From Oxalobacteraceae bacterium OTU3CINTB1 (GTDB lineage: Bacteria > Pseudomonadota > Gammaproteobacteria > Burkholderiales > Burkholderiaceae_D): a stretch of DNA of 64,000 nucleotides. The notes under the pieces are model-generated. The model saw only the letters and a list, made by a program, of their open reading frames with translations. It had not been told where the DNA came from and searched no databases. Below are positions 8,070 through 16,518 of this stretch, piece after piece (position 1 is the stretch's first letter; each line of letters starts with the position of its first letter). The stretch is taken from positions 5,146,001-5,210,000 of the forward strand of contig CP099652.1 of NCBI GenBank assembly GCA_024123955.1, read 5' to 3'. The position numbers and the translations under genes are program-made.

Positions 8070-9428
8070 ATGGGTTTCTCAGTCAGATATGGCGATGCAG
8101 ACAAAGTACGAAGCGCTGGATTCGGACGGGTTGCTGAATTGCCTTTTATTTTCGATTCACGACCGGGCTATCACAGGGTTAGTAGTTGGTATCTGATGGA
8201 CAGAGGCACCGGCGATTGGAGCCCAACCAAAAAATTTGAATCAGGTTTACGCCCCAGTGCGGCATCTATACGCGACTATGCCGACTGGTTGATAAATTTT
8301 CTCGAATGGGCCGAAGCTCGCAGTGTCGATTTGATAAAATGTGAATATAACGCTGACCTTATCGAAAAATATCAAGCCGAAATGATCTCAGGGGAATGGT
8401 CGCGTGATGGCGCTCCACTAGCTGGAGCCACTATCAACTCACGCGTTCAAGAAGCATGTTATTTTCTTACGTGGATGGCTGACCAAAAACTCCGGCCTGA
8501 GTTCAAAGTGCCATATAGACGAAACAGAGCGGGTTCCAATAATTACAAGAGCTCAGACGTAGAAATTAAGCAAAGAGAAGGCAAGGTCAGAGTCAACAAA
8601 AAAAGATTGCGAATGCCAAACGATAATGAGATCGCTGAGTTCACATTAAGCGTCTATGAAGTTGTCGGCGAAGCTGAAGGACTAATGTCGGAAACTATTT
8701 TGTTGACCGCGCTGCGAAGAGCTGAAATATCGTGTTGGCGAACGGACACACTTCCTGCAGATCCGAGGGACTGGGAAATCGTTAACCCGAATGCACCGAT
8801 TTCTAGACAGTCGGTGAGAGTGTCAATTCGGTATGGAACCAAGGGTACTACCTATGGCTATAACTGCGGCGACAAAATTGGCCCTGAACGTGACGTCTTT
8901 CTCCCTTTGGGTCACGCTTATAGATTGAATCATTATTACAACAATACCCGCAATAAGTCTTTAGCGAAATATATATCCAGTGCAGATGTCAAGGAGCAAA
9001 ACAATCGCATCAAGAAATCAGTTCATCTTTTTATTAATTCGGATGGTGAACGAATACACGGCAAAGCATTATACCGCGCGTGGAAGAAAGGCAACTTGCC
9101 ATACAAGAACTGGTCACCCCACCTAGGCAGAGACTGGTGGGCGTGTTCCGTTTTATTAAAAGAGATGGAAGCGCACAAAGAATTACTAAAGCTTCCGCAC
9201 GCGATCGCTTCTGTCTTATTAACGGCAAGCGCTATGACGATTATCCAGTTAAACATTATGCCGCGTTTGGGACACTCTAGTCCGGAGACGTCGATGATCT
9301 ACCTGCATTGGATATCTGACATGATGGGTTTCAACATCGTGATCGACTACGAAATAGCAAATCAAGAGGCGTACGAAAAGCGGCTTGCCGAGGAAAGGAG
9401 GCGCATTGAGCATACGCAAGATCAATAA
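8070..9428 (+). CDS. Tyrosine recombinase, first of module
   Basis: A 452-residue site-specific recombinase with the full catalytic set: Arg216 in TALRRAEI, His351 and Arg354 in SPHLGRDWW, His402 in LGHSS and Tyr411 in MIYLHW. Residues 60-150 look like the core-binding SAM-like domain (SIRDYADWLINFLEW). Such enzymes cut and rejoin DNA through a 3'-phosphotyrosine link. The start at 8070 (MGFSVRYGDADK) has only a weak ribosome site. The end overlaps the start of the next recombinase gene by 23 bases, so expression is coupled. Base composition is much more AT-rich than the host genes to the left. Confidence 0.88.
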   Translation: MGFSVRYGDADKVRSAGFGRVAELPFIFDSRPGYHRVSSWYLMDRGTGDWSPTKKFESGLRPSAASIRDYADWLINFLEWAEARSVDLIKCEYNADLIEKYQAEMISGEWSRDGAPLAGATINSRVQEACYFLTWMADQKLRPEFKVPYRRNRAGSNNYKSSDVEIKQREGKVRVNKKRLRMPNDNEIAEFTLSVYEVVGEAEGLMSETILLTALRRAEISCWRTDTLPADPRDWEIVNPNAPISRQSVRVSIRYGTKGTTYGYNCGDKIGPERDVFLPLGHAYRLNHYYNNTRNKSLAKYISSADVKEQNNRIKKSVHLFINSDGERIHGKALYRAWKKGNLPYKNWSPHLGRDWWACSVLLKEMEAHKELLKLPHAIASVLLTASAMTIIQLNIMPRLGHSSPETSMIYLHWISDMMGFNIVIDYEIANQEAYEKRLAEERRRIEHTQDQ

Positions 9429-11502
9429 AGACCACTCGATCAACGCGTCTACGGTTGCTCCCCCCGACGAAACCACCTTGGGAACATCAGCCGACTGCGA
9501 CGTCAACGCACCTTTGGATGATGCACTGCGCTCGATTCCTGATACGGAGCTGAGAGGGGCAACAAAAACCACCGACACAATCATCAATGATCCACTGTTA
9601 TTCTGGACTTTGCACGAGACTCCAGTCCTGGTTGATCTTCACCAATTCGCTGACGGTGTAACCAGTACATATAAAATGAAGACAGGACCTCAGATGGCAA
9701 TACGTGGGCGTCCTCTCCTGATTTTTGCGCTGGCTCCAATTATCCGCCAGCTCGTCGAGTACTACTCTACCGCGACAATTAGTGGCTATATTGCGACATT
9801 CAGACGCTGGTGGAGAATGTTCGACGAGGTCGAGAGATTAAGCATTGTCGACGGCACGCCAACTATGCTTGTCAATACTGTCTCGGATATTAATGGTGTT
9901 TACCGCCAGATGGCCTTAGATGACGGGATGGATCACCGAACGTTTACTGGCTTTGTACGCGTTGTCGAAATTTGGAGAATAGAAAATGATTGTCCGCCAC
10001 TATATTGGTTGGCGCCGGAGAAGAAAGACCCTAAGAGGCTTCTGCCTCCACAGTGGCAAATTGACGAATATAGATTTGCGTTGAAACATAAATGGTTTTC
10101 TGCTTGTCGTCGATGGGAAAAAACTGATCAGCTAATCTCCGGAGTTGCTCCAATCGACAACAATGAGGGCTGGCTTTTGGAAAATTACTTATGGTTCCAA
10201 AGTGCTATTGATGCGGCAGGGCAAGCCCGCCCCGGCCCTGCTTACTTGCAAACCAGCACTTACGCATTTAAATCGCGCGATTTAAATGCAGCGGTCATGC
10301 TGGAAGGCTACTATCCAAGTGCGGAAGATATTCGTGTAGCTTTCCATCTTTGCCTGGCAAGCACCGGATGGAATCCAAGCGTCCTACTGGCGCTCGATAT
10401 AAATGATGAATTCTTGGTGCCGCATCCGAAGGACCCGAAGCGATATCTGCTTTATGGCTATAAAGCCCGTGGTGACATGGAAGTGATCACGGAGGGACTA
10501 TTTCGCTCGCAGGGTTCGGCAGGCGTAATACTTCAAACGCTGCTGCACCGAACCGCCGGCTTGCGTGCTCAAGTACAAGCACGGCTTATCAGCCTCGAAA
10601 AACGGTACGCGAAAATGCAAAAGGTTAATGTCACGGCAAGGGAACTCAACGAAATACGCCAAGAAATTGAATCACTAACCCACACTGTCCGATCGCCATG
10701 GCTCTACGTCAACCTCAATAGTAGCGATGTTCGTCACCTAAATCCTAACAACTTCGGACGCGATGAAACTGGCGGCCGGTTCCTTCGTAATATTGCCGAC
10801 GAAATCAATACAAGACAGCCGGATATAAAAAAAATAGCCTACTTAAAATCCGGAGACTTCCGCGATGCTTTTGCGGGCTATGCATACCGTTCAAGCGGCG
10901 GATTCATACTGGCGGTAATGAAAGTACTACAGCACAAGCAGCTAAGAAGCACGCAACGATATTTAGACAATACAGTTATGAACGAAGAGAGTGCTCAACA
11001 GTATGCCGGGTTTAGTAACGCTTTTTTCACCGAGATGATCACTACCGGACGGGTCGATCCAACGATCATCGCAAAGCTTTCCCGCGATCACGATATCACT
11101 GACAAGGATCGCGCTAGATTAGAACAATACCGGACGCTTCAACGGAGCCGTATAGGCGTGGGCTGCAAGGACCCGAAAAACCCGCCGAAACGCATCGCAC
11201 CGAATTTTAAAGCTGACGGCAAGCGACTATGCCCAACGCAAAGATGCACGCTTTGTATAGAGAACGCAGTAATCTTGTCGGACAGCCTTCCAGGCTTGTG
11301 CAAAAGACTTTCTGAGCTTAAGCATATCAAAGCCACAGTATCGGTGGCAGTTTTCGAAACGTCCTCTTTCGCCGAGGAACTGGAAAACACTACTTCGGCG
11401 TTAACCTTGTTTGACAAATATGATGTAGAGACCGGCATTAACCACTGGGACGCCGAAATCGCGGCGAATCGGCATCGCGTAGTTGACTTAGAAGGTATTT
11501 AA
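9406..11502 (+). CDS. Large recombinase-like protein with degenerate active site
   Basis: A 698-residue protein. The strong AAAGGAGG site five bases before TTG 9406 fixes the start inside the end of the previous gene. A tyrosine-recombinase fold is suggested by SISGYIATFRRWW-like core-binding sequence and a C-terminal block ending QHKQLRSTQRYLD, which keeps His510 and Tyr519. The box I arginine is replaced by Asn323 (STGWNPSVLLALD), and the HxxR histidine by Gly483 (SGDFRDAFAGYAY, Arg486 kept). A Cys cluster, CPTQRCTLC, near residue 610 may bind zinc. It is probably a catalytically weak or dead partner subunit acting with its two active neighbours; that is inference. Confidence 0.75.
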   Translation: MSIRKINKDHSINASTVAPPDETTLGTSADCDVNAPLDDALRSIPDTELRGATKTTDTIINDPLLFWTLHETPVLVDLHQFADGVTSTYKMKTGPQMAIRGRPLLIFALAPIIRQLVEYYSTATISGYIATFRRWWRMFDEVERLSIVDGTPTMLVNTVSDINGVYRQMALDDGMDHRTFTGFVRVVEIWRIENDCPPLYWLAPEKKDPKRLLPPQWQIDEYRFALKHKWFSACRRWEKTDQLISGVAPIDNNEGWLLENYLWFQSAIDAAGQARPGPAYLQTSTYAFKSRDLNAAVMLEGYYPSAEDIRVAFHLCLASTGWNPSVLLALDINDEFLVPHPKDPKRYLLYGYKARGDMEVITEGLFRSQGSAGVILQTLLHRTAGLRAQVQARLISLEKRYAKMQKVNVTARELNEIRQEIESLTHTVRSPWLYVNLNSSDVRHLNPNNFGRDETGGRFLRNIADEINTRQPDIKKIAYLKSGDFRDAFAGYAYRSSGGFILAVMKVLQHKQLRSTQRYLDNTVMNEESAQQYAGFSNAFFTEMITTGRVDPTIIAKLSRDHDITDKDRARLEQYRTLQRSRIGVGCKDPKNPPKRIAPNFKADGKRLCPTQRCTLCIENAVILSDSLPGLCKRLSELKHIKATVSVAVFETSSFAEELENTTSALTLFDKYDVETGINHWDAEIAANRHRVVDLEGI

Positions 11503-11512
11503 GGAGGAATAC

Positions 11513-13876
11513 ATGCGTACCAAAAAACCGAAAACATCCCCTCAGGTCGACCAAGATTCACAGCTCGGCTCAAGCGGTCCTTCTAAAGTTGTTGACGATA
11601 GTAATCCTTCTGCAAAGTCGGCGGAGTCGCCAGATTCGCTCGAGTCAAGAAATAAAGCTCTCCTGCTTTGTCCAGCAGTGGAAGCTCAAAGCTGCAACAT
11701 TGACGATCTGCTGTTGGTTAAACGGATTTTACATCACGGCAACAGATTGGATACTTGGGAAACCCCAGAGAGATGGGCGCCTACTGACCGAATTCCCGCG
11801 ACGCTTAATATCAACATCCGTGACCGAATTCTTCACTTCATGCCGCCTAAATTTCGCCTCATGGTAGGCGAGCGAAGTGTGTCTTTGATTGCAGAGAGCC
11901 AAGTGTCGACGCTGAAACAGCGTTGCGCAGCAATTCTGGACAAAGCTGTCGAGATGACCGTTCGATATTTGGTCCTGATGCGAATTGGGCCAGCCAATAT
12001 GGCATATCAAAGAAAAGCAGCCTCGCTGGATACGAACTTCGTAAAAGCACTCGGCTATAGTTATATCCCAGCCCTAGCGGCTCTCGCCGCTGCGAAATTA
12101 ATAGACTTAGCGGTGTACGAGTTCGAAAATGACATCGAACTGCCGCTTGGCCTCCAACAAAAACCAGCGTTCTTCGCACTGGTTACCGACGATGATTTAA
12201 AAACGCTCACCGCGAGCTGTGCCAAAGTGGTGCGCGGCGAAATAACAAGAATGAGGATGCTGGCTGAGCGAGGCTTTTGGGCAGATGTATCTCCAGCACG
12301 GGGCCGATCCGTTCACACCGAAATTGAAGGTGAAGAAGACATGCCAGAGCAGCCCTCCAAAATTAACCCTCATTTACCTTTGCCGGACGACTACGTTGCC
12401 GAAATGGGCCGCAAAGCATACTGGCTGATTAACGACCTTGGACCCGGCCTACTGGAAGTTGCGGCCAAAATATTGTCAATTTGGGAAGAAACTTCGTCAT
12501 TAAAGCTTAAGCCAAAGAGCATCAAAGGACGGCGTTCGGCGCTGGTTGCGAAGTATCTGTCTGGCTTTGTGTGGCGCGACAGTGAGGGACAAGTAATCGC
12601 CAAGACCCCGTTCACAATTCGGCTAAGCCAGCTTGGAAAAAATAAAACCAAAAGTTCTGGCTCCAGTTGCAGAGATAACGAACAGAATTGGCCGCCAAAA
12701 AGCTTTAATGATGTGATGGATCTACTACAACGGCTCCAACAGTCGCATCTTTTCGTTGCCCTACTCGCCACCGCCGGACGCCATGGCGAAATTGTTGGTT
12801 TGCGGCGCTCTTGTGTTCAGTATGCAGTCAACGGCCTTCCGGTTGCGAAAGGACGAACATTTAAGTTGGTTAAGAATGCCGGGGGCGCTGTGCGCGACTG
12901 GATCATGCCGGAATTTGCTCAACACGCCATAGAACAGCAAGTCCGGCTTATCACGTTGGTCGAGAAAATTGGGCCAATTGAACCTAAAATTAAAGGCAAA
13001 CCAGGGCCCCTGCCAGCGCTCGACCACCTGTGGGGAATCATTGCTGGCGGAGCGGGCACCGACAGGACGAAGCCGCTCAGGGGTATTGGTCAATCGCTTC
13101 TTAGTTATGCTAAGGCCATTGGAATGGAGGAAAGCACGGGGGGACAGTCTCTACGCCCACATCGGTTCAGGAAAACTATTGCACGCTTAGTGGCGCTTGC
13201 TTTAGTCCAAGCGCCAAAGATCTTGATGGACGTATTCGGTCACACCAACATCGAGATGACACTCTATTACATCTTGACCGATAAAACTCTTGCAGATGAA
13301 ATCGAGACGGTGGTTCGGGAGTTACGCATGATGAAGGCGAAAGAAACCATTGAAGAAATCATAGCAGCCGAAAATGAGCCAGTTCATGGTGGGGACGGAT
13401 ATGGTGGGCCACATGCTCTGGTTCTTCGGCACGCCATCAAAGCCCACCGAATTGACCAACACCGTCACGGAAGGGATTGGGGCGCGGAATCAGCTGTTGA
13501 TCTGGCTAAAATATTAACACTGCAGGGAAAGGCGTGGCAGTATGTTCGGCCAGGCATTATCTGCACCAAATTTCCAGGAACTGAGTCAGGACCATGTAAT
13601 CAACATCGAGGTGCCCCCGAGCCCGCGCGCTGCCTTAGCCATTGCGCCCATCGCCTTGAGGAACCGTTCTTGCGCGAAGACGTTGACGGTGCGATTTCCG
13701 ATAGCATAAATGCGTACATTGAGGCCGACGCTAATGGCAATGGTCTAGTAGCCAGCTTATGGCTGGCACAGATCCGGTCCCACCTTGGGAGGTTCGAAAA
13801 CCTCCGCAAGAAGTGGGCAGATCATCCAGTTGTGCTCACGGCCGTCGCAGAAAAGGACGAGGAGGCAGCTGAATGA
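11513..13876 (+). CDS. Large tyrosine recombinase with Cys/His tail
   Basis: A 787-residue protein with AAGGAGGAA just before ATG 11513. The complete catalytic set is Arg423 (TAGRHGEIVGL), His550 and Arg553 (LRPHRFRKT), His577 (FGHTNIEMT) and Tyr585/586 (LYYIL). Residues 1-400 form a long N-terminal region with no recognised domain. After the catalytic core, a Cys/His cluster at about 685-715 (CTKF, PCNQH, CLSHCAH) looks like a zinc site, as seen in other large transposon recombinases. It lies ten bases after the previous gene, and its stop overlaps the next start (ATGA). Confidence 0.85.
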   Translation: MRTKKPKTSPQVDQDSQLGSSGPSKVVDDSNPSAKSAESPDSLESRNKALLLCPAVEAQSCNIDDLLLVKRILHHGNRLDTWETPERWAPTDRIPATLNINIRDRILHFMPPKFRLMVGERSVSLIAESQVSTLKQRCAAILDKAVEMTVRYLVLMRIGPANMAYQRKAASLDTNFVKALGYSYIPALAALAAAKLIDLAVYEFENDIELPLGLQQKPAFFALVTDDDLKTLTASCAKVVRGEITRMRMLAERGFWADVSPARGRSVHTEIEGEEDMPEQPSKINPHLPLPDDYVAEMGRKAYWLINDLGPGLLEVAAKILSIWEETSSLKLKPKSIKGRRSALVAKYLSGFVWRDSEGQVIAKTPFTIRLSQLGKNKTKSSGSSCRDNEQNWPPKSFNDVMDLLQRLQQSHLFVALLATAGRHGEIVGLRRSCVQYAVNGLPVAKGRTFKLVKNAGGAVRDWIMPEFAQHAIEQQVRLITLVEKIGPIEPKIKGKPGPLPALDHLWGIIAGGAGTDRTKPLRGIGQSLLSYAKAIGMEESTGGQSLRPHRFRKTIARLVALALVQAPKILMDVFGHTNIEMTLYYILTDKTLADEIETVVRELRMMKAKETIEEIIAAENEPVHGGDGYGGPHALVLRHAIKAHRIDQHRHGRDWGAESAVDLAKILTLQGKAWQYVRPGIICTKFPGTESGPCNQHRGAPEPARCLSHCAHRLEEPFLREDVDGAISDSINAYIEADANGNGLVASLWLAQIRSHLGRFENLRKKWADHPVVLTAVAEKDEEAAE

Positions 13877-14478
13877 CCGACCCGCTAAAAATGAAGAGTC
13901 ACTTTAAACGAACTGAGGAAACGCGCGCCAGGATTTCTGCGAGTGCACAGAAAAAAGGTGTGGAACGTTCCAGGGCCGTTAAACAAAAAGTGGTTGCGGC
14001 CATGCGAGCAATTCGGAAGGAAATTGCCGCTAGTTGCTGGTCTCACTCAGCCGGCAGGGTCGAGCTGGACTACAGCGAGCTATGCCGTCGAGCCGGCATC
14101 CACAACACAACCCTATATCCGAAGAGGCAGGATGACGAGGTAAAGAAAGAATGGAGGGCGCGTTTGTTTAAGCGCGTCAATGCATGGGTTAAGGCCGTGA
14201 ACAAACGACGCGAAAAGGTTGAGCGCCAAACTCGGCGAAGCCAGGCTTCCCGCATCGAAGACTGGAAAACACTTTACGATGGCTTAGCAAATAGCAATCA
14301 CATTTCCGAGTTGCAGCTAAAACAAGCAACAACTAATTTAGCAAATGCTCAGGAAACTATCGAAGCCTTAAAATTGGATGTCATCCGGCTTACCGAGATC
14401 GTTGTAAAAACCGCTGGTAGTAATGTTGTCCAGCTTCAACCCAAAGGTAGAGATCCAGGAACACCAAAAAAACAATGA
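13873..14478 (+). CDS. Small HTH / coiled-coil accessory protein of the recombinase module
   Basis: A 201-residue, strongly basic protein translated from an ATGA overlap with the upstream recombinase. Residues 60-90 (ELDYSELCRRAGIHNTTLYPKR) resemble a helix-turn-helix, and residues 100-185 are predicted coiled coil. This layout resembles the TnpC-like third protein of Tn554-type elements, which assists integration orientation or efficiency. Sequence identity to any named family was not recognised, so the accessory role comes from context and architecture. Confidence 0.65.
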   Translation: MTDPLKMKSHFKRTEETRARISASAQKKGVERSRAVKQKVVAAMRAIRKEIAASCWSHSAGRVELDYSELCRRAGIHNTTLYPKRQDDEVKKEWRARLFKRVNAWVKAVNKRREKVERQTRRSQASRIEDWKTLYDGLANSNHISELQLKQATTNLANAQETIEALKLDVIRLTEIVVKTAGSNVVQLQPKGRDPGTPKKQ

Positions 14479-14526
14479 TGTGTTATCGCGACCGCCGGGG
14501 GGGGCTGCATTCGGTGCAAACGATAG

Positions 14527-14685
14527 GCCTGGCTAGGGCATGCGCAGGTTGCCATGACCCATCGCTATGTTGCGGCGGAGGTCGAGATGATGCGACGCAG
14601 TCTGGGCAAGGCAGCCGTCTGCGGAGATAGGGCTCTGCGGTTTATGCCGAAGGATGCCGTCTTGAGTTTGCTTGAGAACCTATGA
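14527..14685 (+). pseudogene. C-terminal tail of a second integrase type
   Basis: A frame reading AWLGHAQVAMTHRYVAAEVE, then RFMPKDAVLSLLENL and a stop at 14685, matches the C-terminal signature of transposon- or plasmid-borne tyrosine integrases: LGH with the catalytic His, the RYV tyrosine, and a R-F-x-P-x-D-x-x-L-x-x-L ending. A TAG codon directly precedes it, and no upstream domain exists. It is a remnant unrelated in sequence to the intact four-gene module that ends 50 bases earlier. Confidence 0.7.
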
Positions 14686-14738
14686 CAGTACCGTGTGTTG
14701 ACAATGTCGCTTGGAAAACGGGTGGCCGGGTTTAAATC

Positions 14739-14757
14739 GTTTTTGAAAACGACTGTT
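14739..14757. repeat. Short perfect inverted repeat
   Basis: TCGTTTT and AAAACGA are separated by two bases, giving a 16-base near-perfect palindrome within about 14739-14757. It lies roughly 100 bases before the broken propeller-sensor gene and could be an operator left from that gene's promoter. There is no T-run, so it is not a terminator. The rest of 14686-14848 shows nothing else. Confidence 0.4.
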
Positions 14758-14848
14758 ATGCTCTGCCAGACACCCGTGGCGAGATTGGTATGTTTTTCAT
14801 GAAGCAGGCCGATGGGTAGCTATCGACCACTTAGGTAAAAGGCGCCTA

Positions 14849-15253
14849 ATGAATGTCTGCACTCGACTCTGGCATCTTACTTCGAAGCCCCGCACATGGC
14901 TGATGCAGGTCGTTGGCCTGTGTTCGCTACTATTCGTCTTGTCCGCCAGCGCTCTCGACAGCACTGTGCCCCTTGCGTCGTACCACCATGACATGTGGAC
15001 CGCAAAAGATGGCGCTCTAGCCGAAGTCGTGGCCATTGCCCAGGCCCTAGATGGATGGATATCGCTCGGCACGCCAAGTGGACTCTACCGTTTTGACGGC
15101 ATCAAATTCCGTCGCTTTGAGCCGGCAGTTGGGGCGCCGGGGCCGAAGCGCGCCATAGTTTCATTGACCGCGCTCACGTCAGGAGGACTGCTGATAGGTC
15201 ACCAAAATGCAGGATTGGGCCTGCTTCTCTCCATGGCGAGCATTCTCGCCTAA
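14849..15253 (+). pseudogene. N-terminal stub of a two-component propeller sensor
   Basis: The first about 125 codons contain a signal peptide or membrane segment (VVGLCSLLFVLSASALDS) and one propeller blade, DMWTAKDGALAEVVAIAQ ... GWISLGTPSGLYRFDGIKF. This is the standard opening of hybrid sensor kinases or diguanylate cyclases with Reg_prop beta-propellers, which normally exceed 900 residues. The frame ends at 15253 after apparent frameshift near 15230, and no further blades, kinase or GGDEF domain follow. It is a relic of a large membrane sensor. The stretch 15254-15485 holds no recognisable gene. Confidence 0.7.
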
Positions 15254-15485
15254 ATTGGTGTCTGGGTACATTAAACCACTACAGTTCGTCGGCCCGGTCA
15301 CTCAGGGGTGCCTTAATGTAGGTGGAATATGTTTTGCCAGTCAAAATCCATTCATCAAATGTCTGGTTTTGGCCAGTGCCGGACAACAAAGTTATGAGGG
15401 CCCTAAGCCCCCCCCGCGCTTCGTCAAATTTCGATGGGAGAATCAGTCAGGAACCTTCTGACTTGTCCTGATCACCATAGCTGGA

Positions 15486-15863
15486 TCATTTCAACCTGAG
15501 GGCGGCGACGTCCTTAATCGCGGCCACCAAGCCGTCAAACGATGTCGTTTTAGCGATGTGGCGATCAAATCCAGCGGCCGCCGTCTGTTTGATTGTCGCC
15601 TGATCGCCCCAGGCGGTGTAGGCAATTAGATAGGGTTGCTCCACGCTGTTGTCGCCCCGTATTTGGGCGGCCACTTGGTAGCCATTCATTTCGGGCATGC
15701 CCAGATCAAGAAACACCAAGTTCGGTTTGAATTCCGCCACCGCATGCAGCCCCTCATGGGCTCCGTGTGCAATTTGAGCCGGATGCCCCACCATGTCCAG
15801 AACCGCCGCGAGCGCCTCCGCCGACGCCAAATTGTCGTCGATGATTAAAATTTTCTGTCCCAT
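15486..15863 (-). CDS. Single-domain response regulator (CheY-like receiver)
   Basis: A 125-residue receiver domain without an output domain: acidic pocket IIDDN, phosphoacceptor Asp in LVFLDLGMPEMNG, switch residue Thr in IAYTAWG, and conserved Lys in HIAKTTS. Such stand-alone receivers relay phosphate to partner proteins. Its start overlaps the tail of a decayed histidine kinase frame on the same strand, showing that it was once the partner of a kinase or the last domain of a phosphorelay operon. It appears intact, but its kinase is gone here. Confidence 0.87.
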   Translation of the reverse strand: MGQKILIIDDNLASAEALAAVLDMVGHPAQIAHGAHEGLHAVAEFKPNLVFLDLGMPEMNGYQVAAQIRGDNSVEQPYLIAYTAWGDQATIKQTAAAGFDRHIAKTTSFDGLVAAIKDVAALRLK

Positions 15864-16008
15864 GCTTTCCCCAAGTTTGGCGGCAGGGCAATCCCGCCAA
15901 ACTGAATGCCTTCCTGCTCAGTCGGCGGGACGGTCAAGAGCGCTCCACGCGCTTCCATGGTTCCATTATAAAGCGCAAGGCATGCGCGCCCGATAGAATC
16001 GCCCCGCA
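15845..16008 (-). pseudogene. Histidine kinase C-terminal fragment
   Basis: The minus-strand frame reads RACLALYNGTMEARGALL ... QFGGIALPPNLGKAW and ends at a TAA at 15845. It resembles the end of a HATPase domain (the L-V-x-x-H-G-G-x-V-E-A-R ... F-x-V-x-L-P signature), with the glycines partly lost. It overlaps the start of the intact response regulator, as expected for a kinase-regulator gene pair. The ATP-binding N, G1 and F boxes are missing upstream. The assignment rests on a short match. Confidence 0.4.
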
Positions 16009-16118
16009 TCGTCGCGACAGGGTGACGCAGTTGCAGATTGGGAACGGTTGTCGAATCAGACTTTTAGTTACAACACGAGCAGCCGCCTCGTTTGGAGGCG
16101 CATCAACCGACGACATCC

Positions 16119-16229
16119 ATGGAAGAATTTATCGCGCAAAGGAGCCGACGCATCCTATTGGTCGACGATGCCCTAGGAGATGCCTGTAAGCGTCCGCTGA
16201 GCGCCGTCTTGAGTGATGTAGAAGATTAA
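16119..16229 (+). pseudogene. Truncated response-regulator start
   Basis: A 36-codon frame, MEEFIAQRSRRILLVDDALGD, shows the first beta strand and acidic pocket of a receiver domain (RILLVDD), then stops at 16229 without the phosphoacceptor Asp region. It is divergent from the kinase/regulator remnants and probably another signalling fragment. Confidence is low because it is so short. Confidence 0.3.
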
Positions 16230-16267
16230 TCGATGATGGCATCACCCCGCTGGGAAGCGGCATGATC

Positions 16268-16425
16268 TCAAAGGGCTGCCGGTAGGTTGCAGTTCCAAGG
16301 CAAGAAATCATCAAACCGGTTCACGGGATGATCGGCAATATGCGTCAGCACATGACACAACCAGGCGTTGGGGTCGACACCGTTCAGCTTGGCCGTGCGA
16401 AGAAGCCGTTGTACGCACGTGCGGC
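16268..16425 (-). pseudogene. IS66-family transposase C-terminal fragment
   Basis: The minus strand reads [20 protein letters not shown], then [15 protein letters not shown] and a stop at 16268. This is the highly conserved C-terminal tail of IS66 TnpC transposases (A-K-L-N-G-x-x-P-x-A-W-L ... I-A-D-H-P-x-N-R ... L-L-P-W-N). Everything upstream is lost or frameshifted, so the fragment is inactive. Confidence 0.75.
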
Positions 16426-16452
16426 GTGCAGCGAAAAAAGCACGTATTCCGC

Positions 16453-16482
16453 TTGAATTTTGTCAGTGCGAGCGTCTGTAAT
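16453..16482 (+). promoter_or_regulatory. Predicted promoter of solute-binding gene
   Basis: TTGAAT (16453-16458) and TGTAAT (16477-16482) are separated by 18 bases, 37 bases before ATG 16519. It lies at the edge of the IS66 remnant. Confidence 0.4.
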
Positions 16483-16518
16483 GCTAACCTGAGCTCTTGC
16501 GGTTACCTAGGACTGGCG

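Larger units (their letters stand above)
7672..14500 (+). mobile_element. Integrative element end with four-gene recombinase module
   Basis: The left boundary is seen directly as the point where helicase homology stops (about 7672) and base composition drops well below that of the flanks. The block holds a roughly 400-base leader and four plus-strand genes with overlapping or near-adjacent ends: three tyrosine-recombinase-like proteins and one HTH/coiled-coil protein. Comparable multi-recombinase sets are known from Tn554-type transposons (tnpA, tnpB, tnpC), RIT elements and gamma-mobile-trio islands; which of these this resembles most cannot be decided by eye. The right boundary given is only the end of the module. 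If the element is a cargo island, it may extend beyond 64000. Confidence 0.7.

Noticed and set aside
7669..14548. CGCAGGTT shared by the helicase break and 14543-14550 as a possible att repeat
   Set aside because: Only eight bases match, and the same octamer occurs elsewhere (for example near 40193), so it is within chance.
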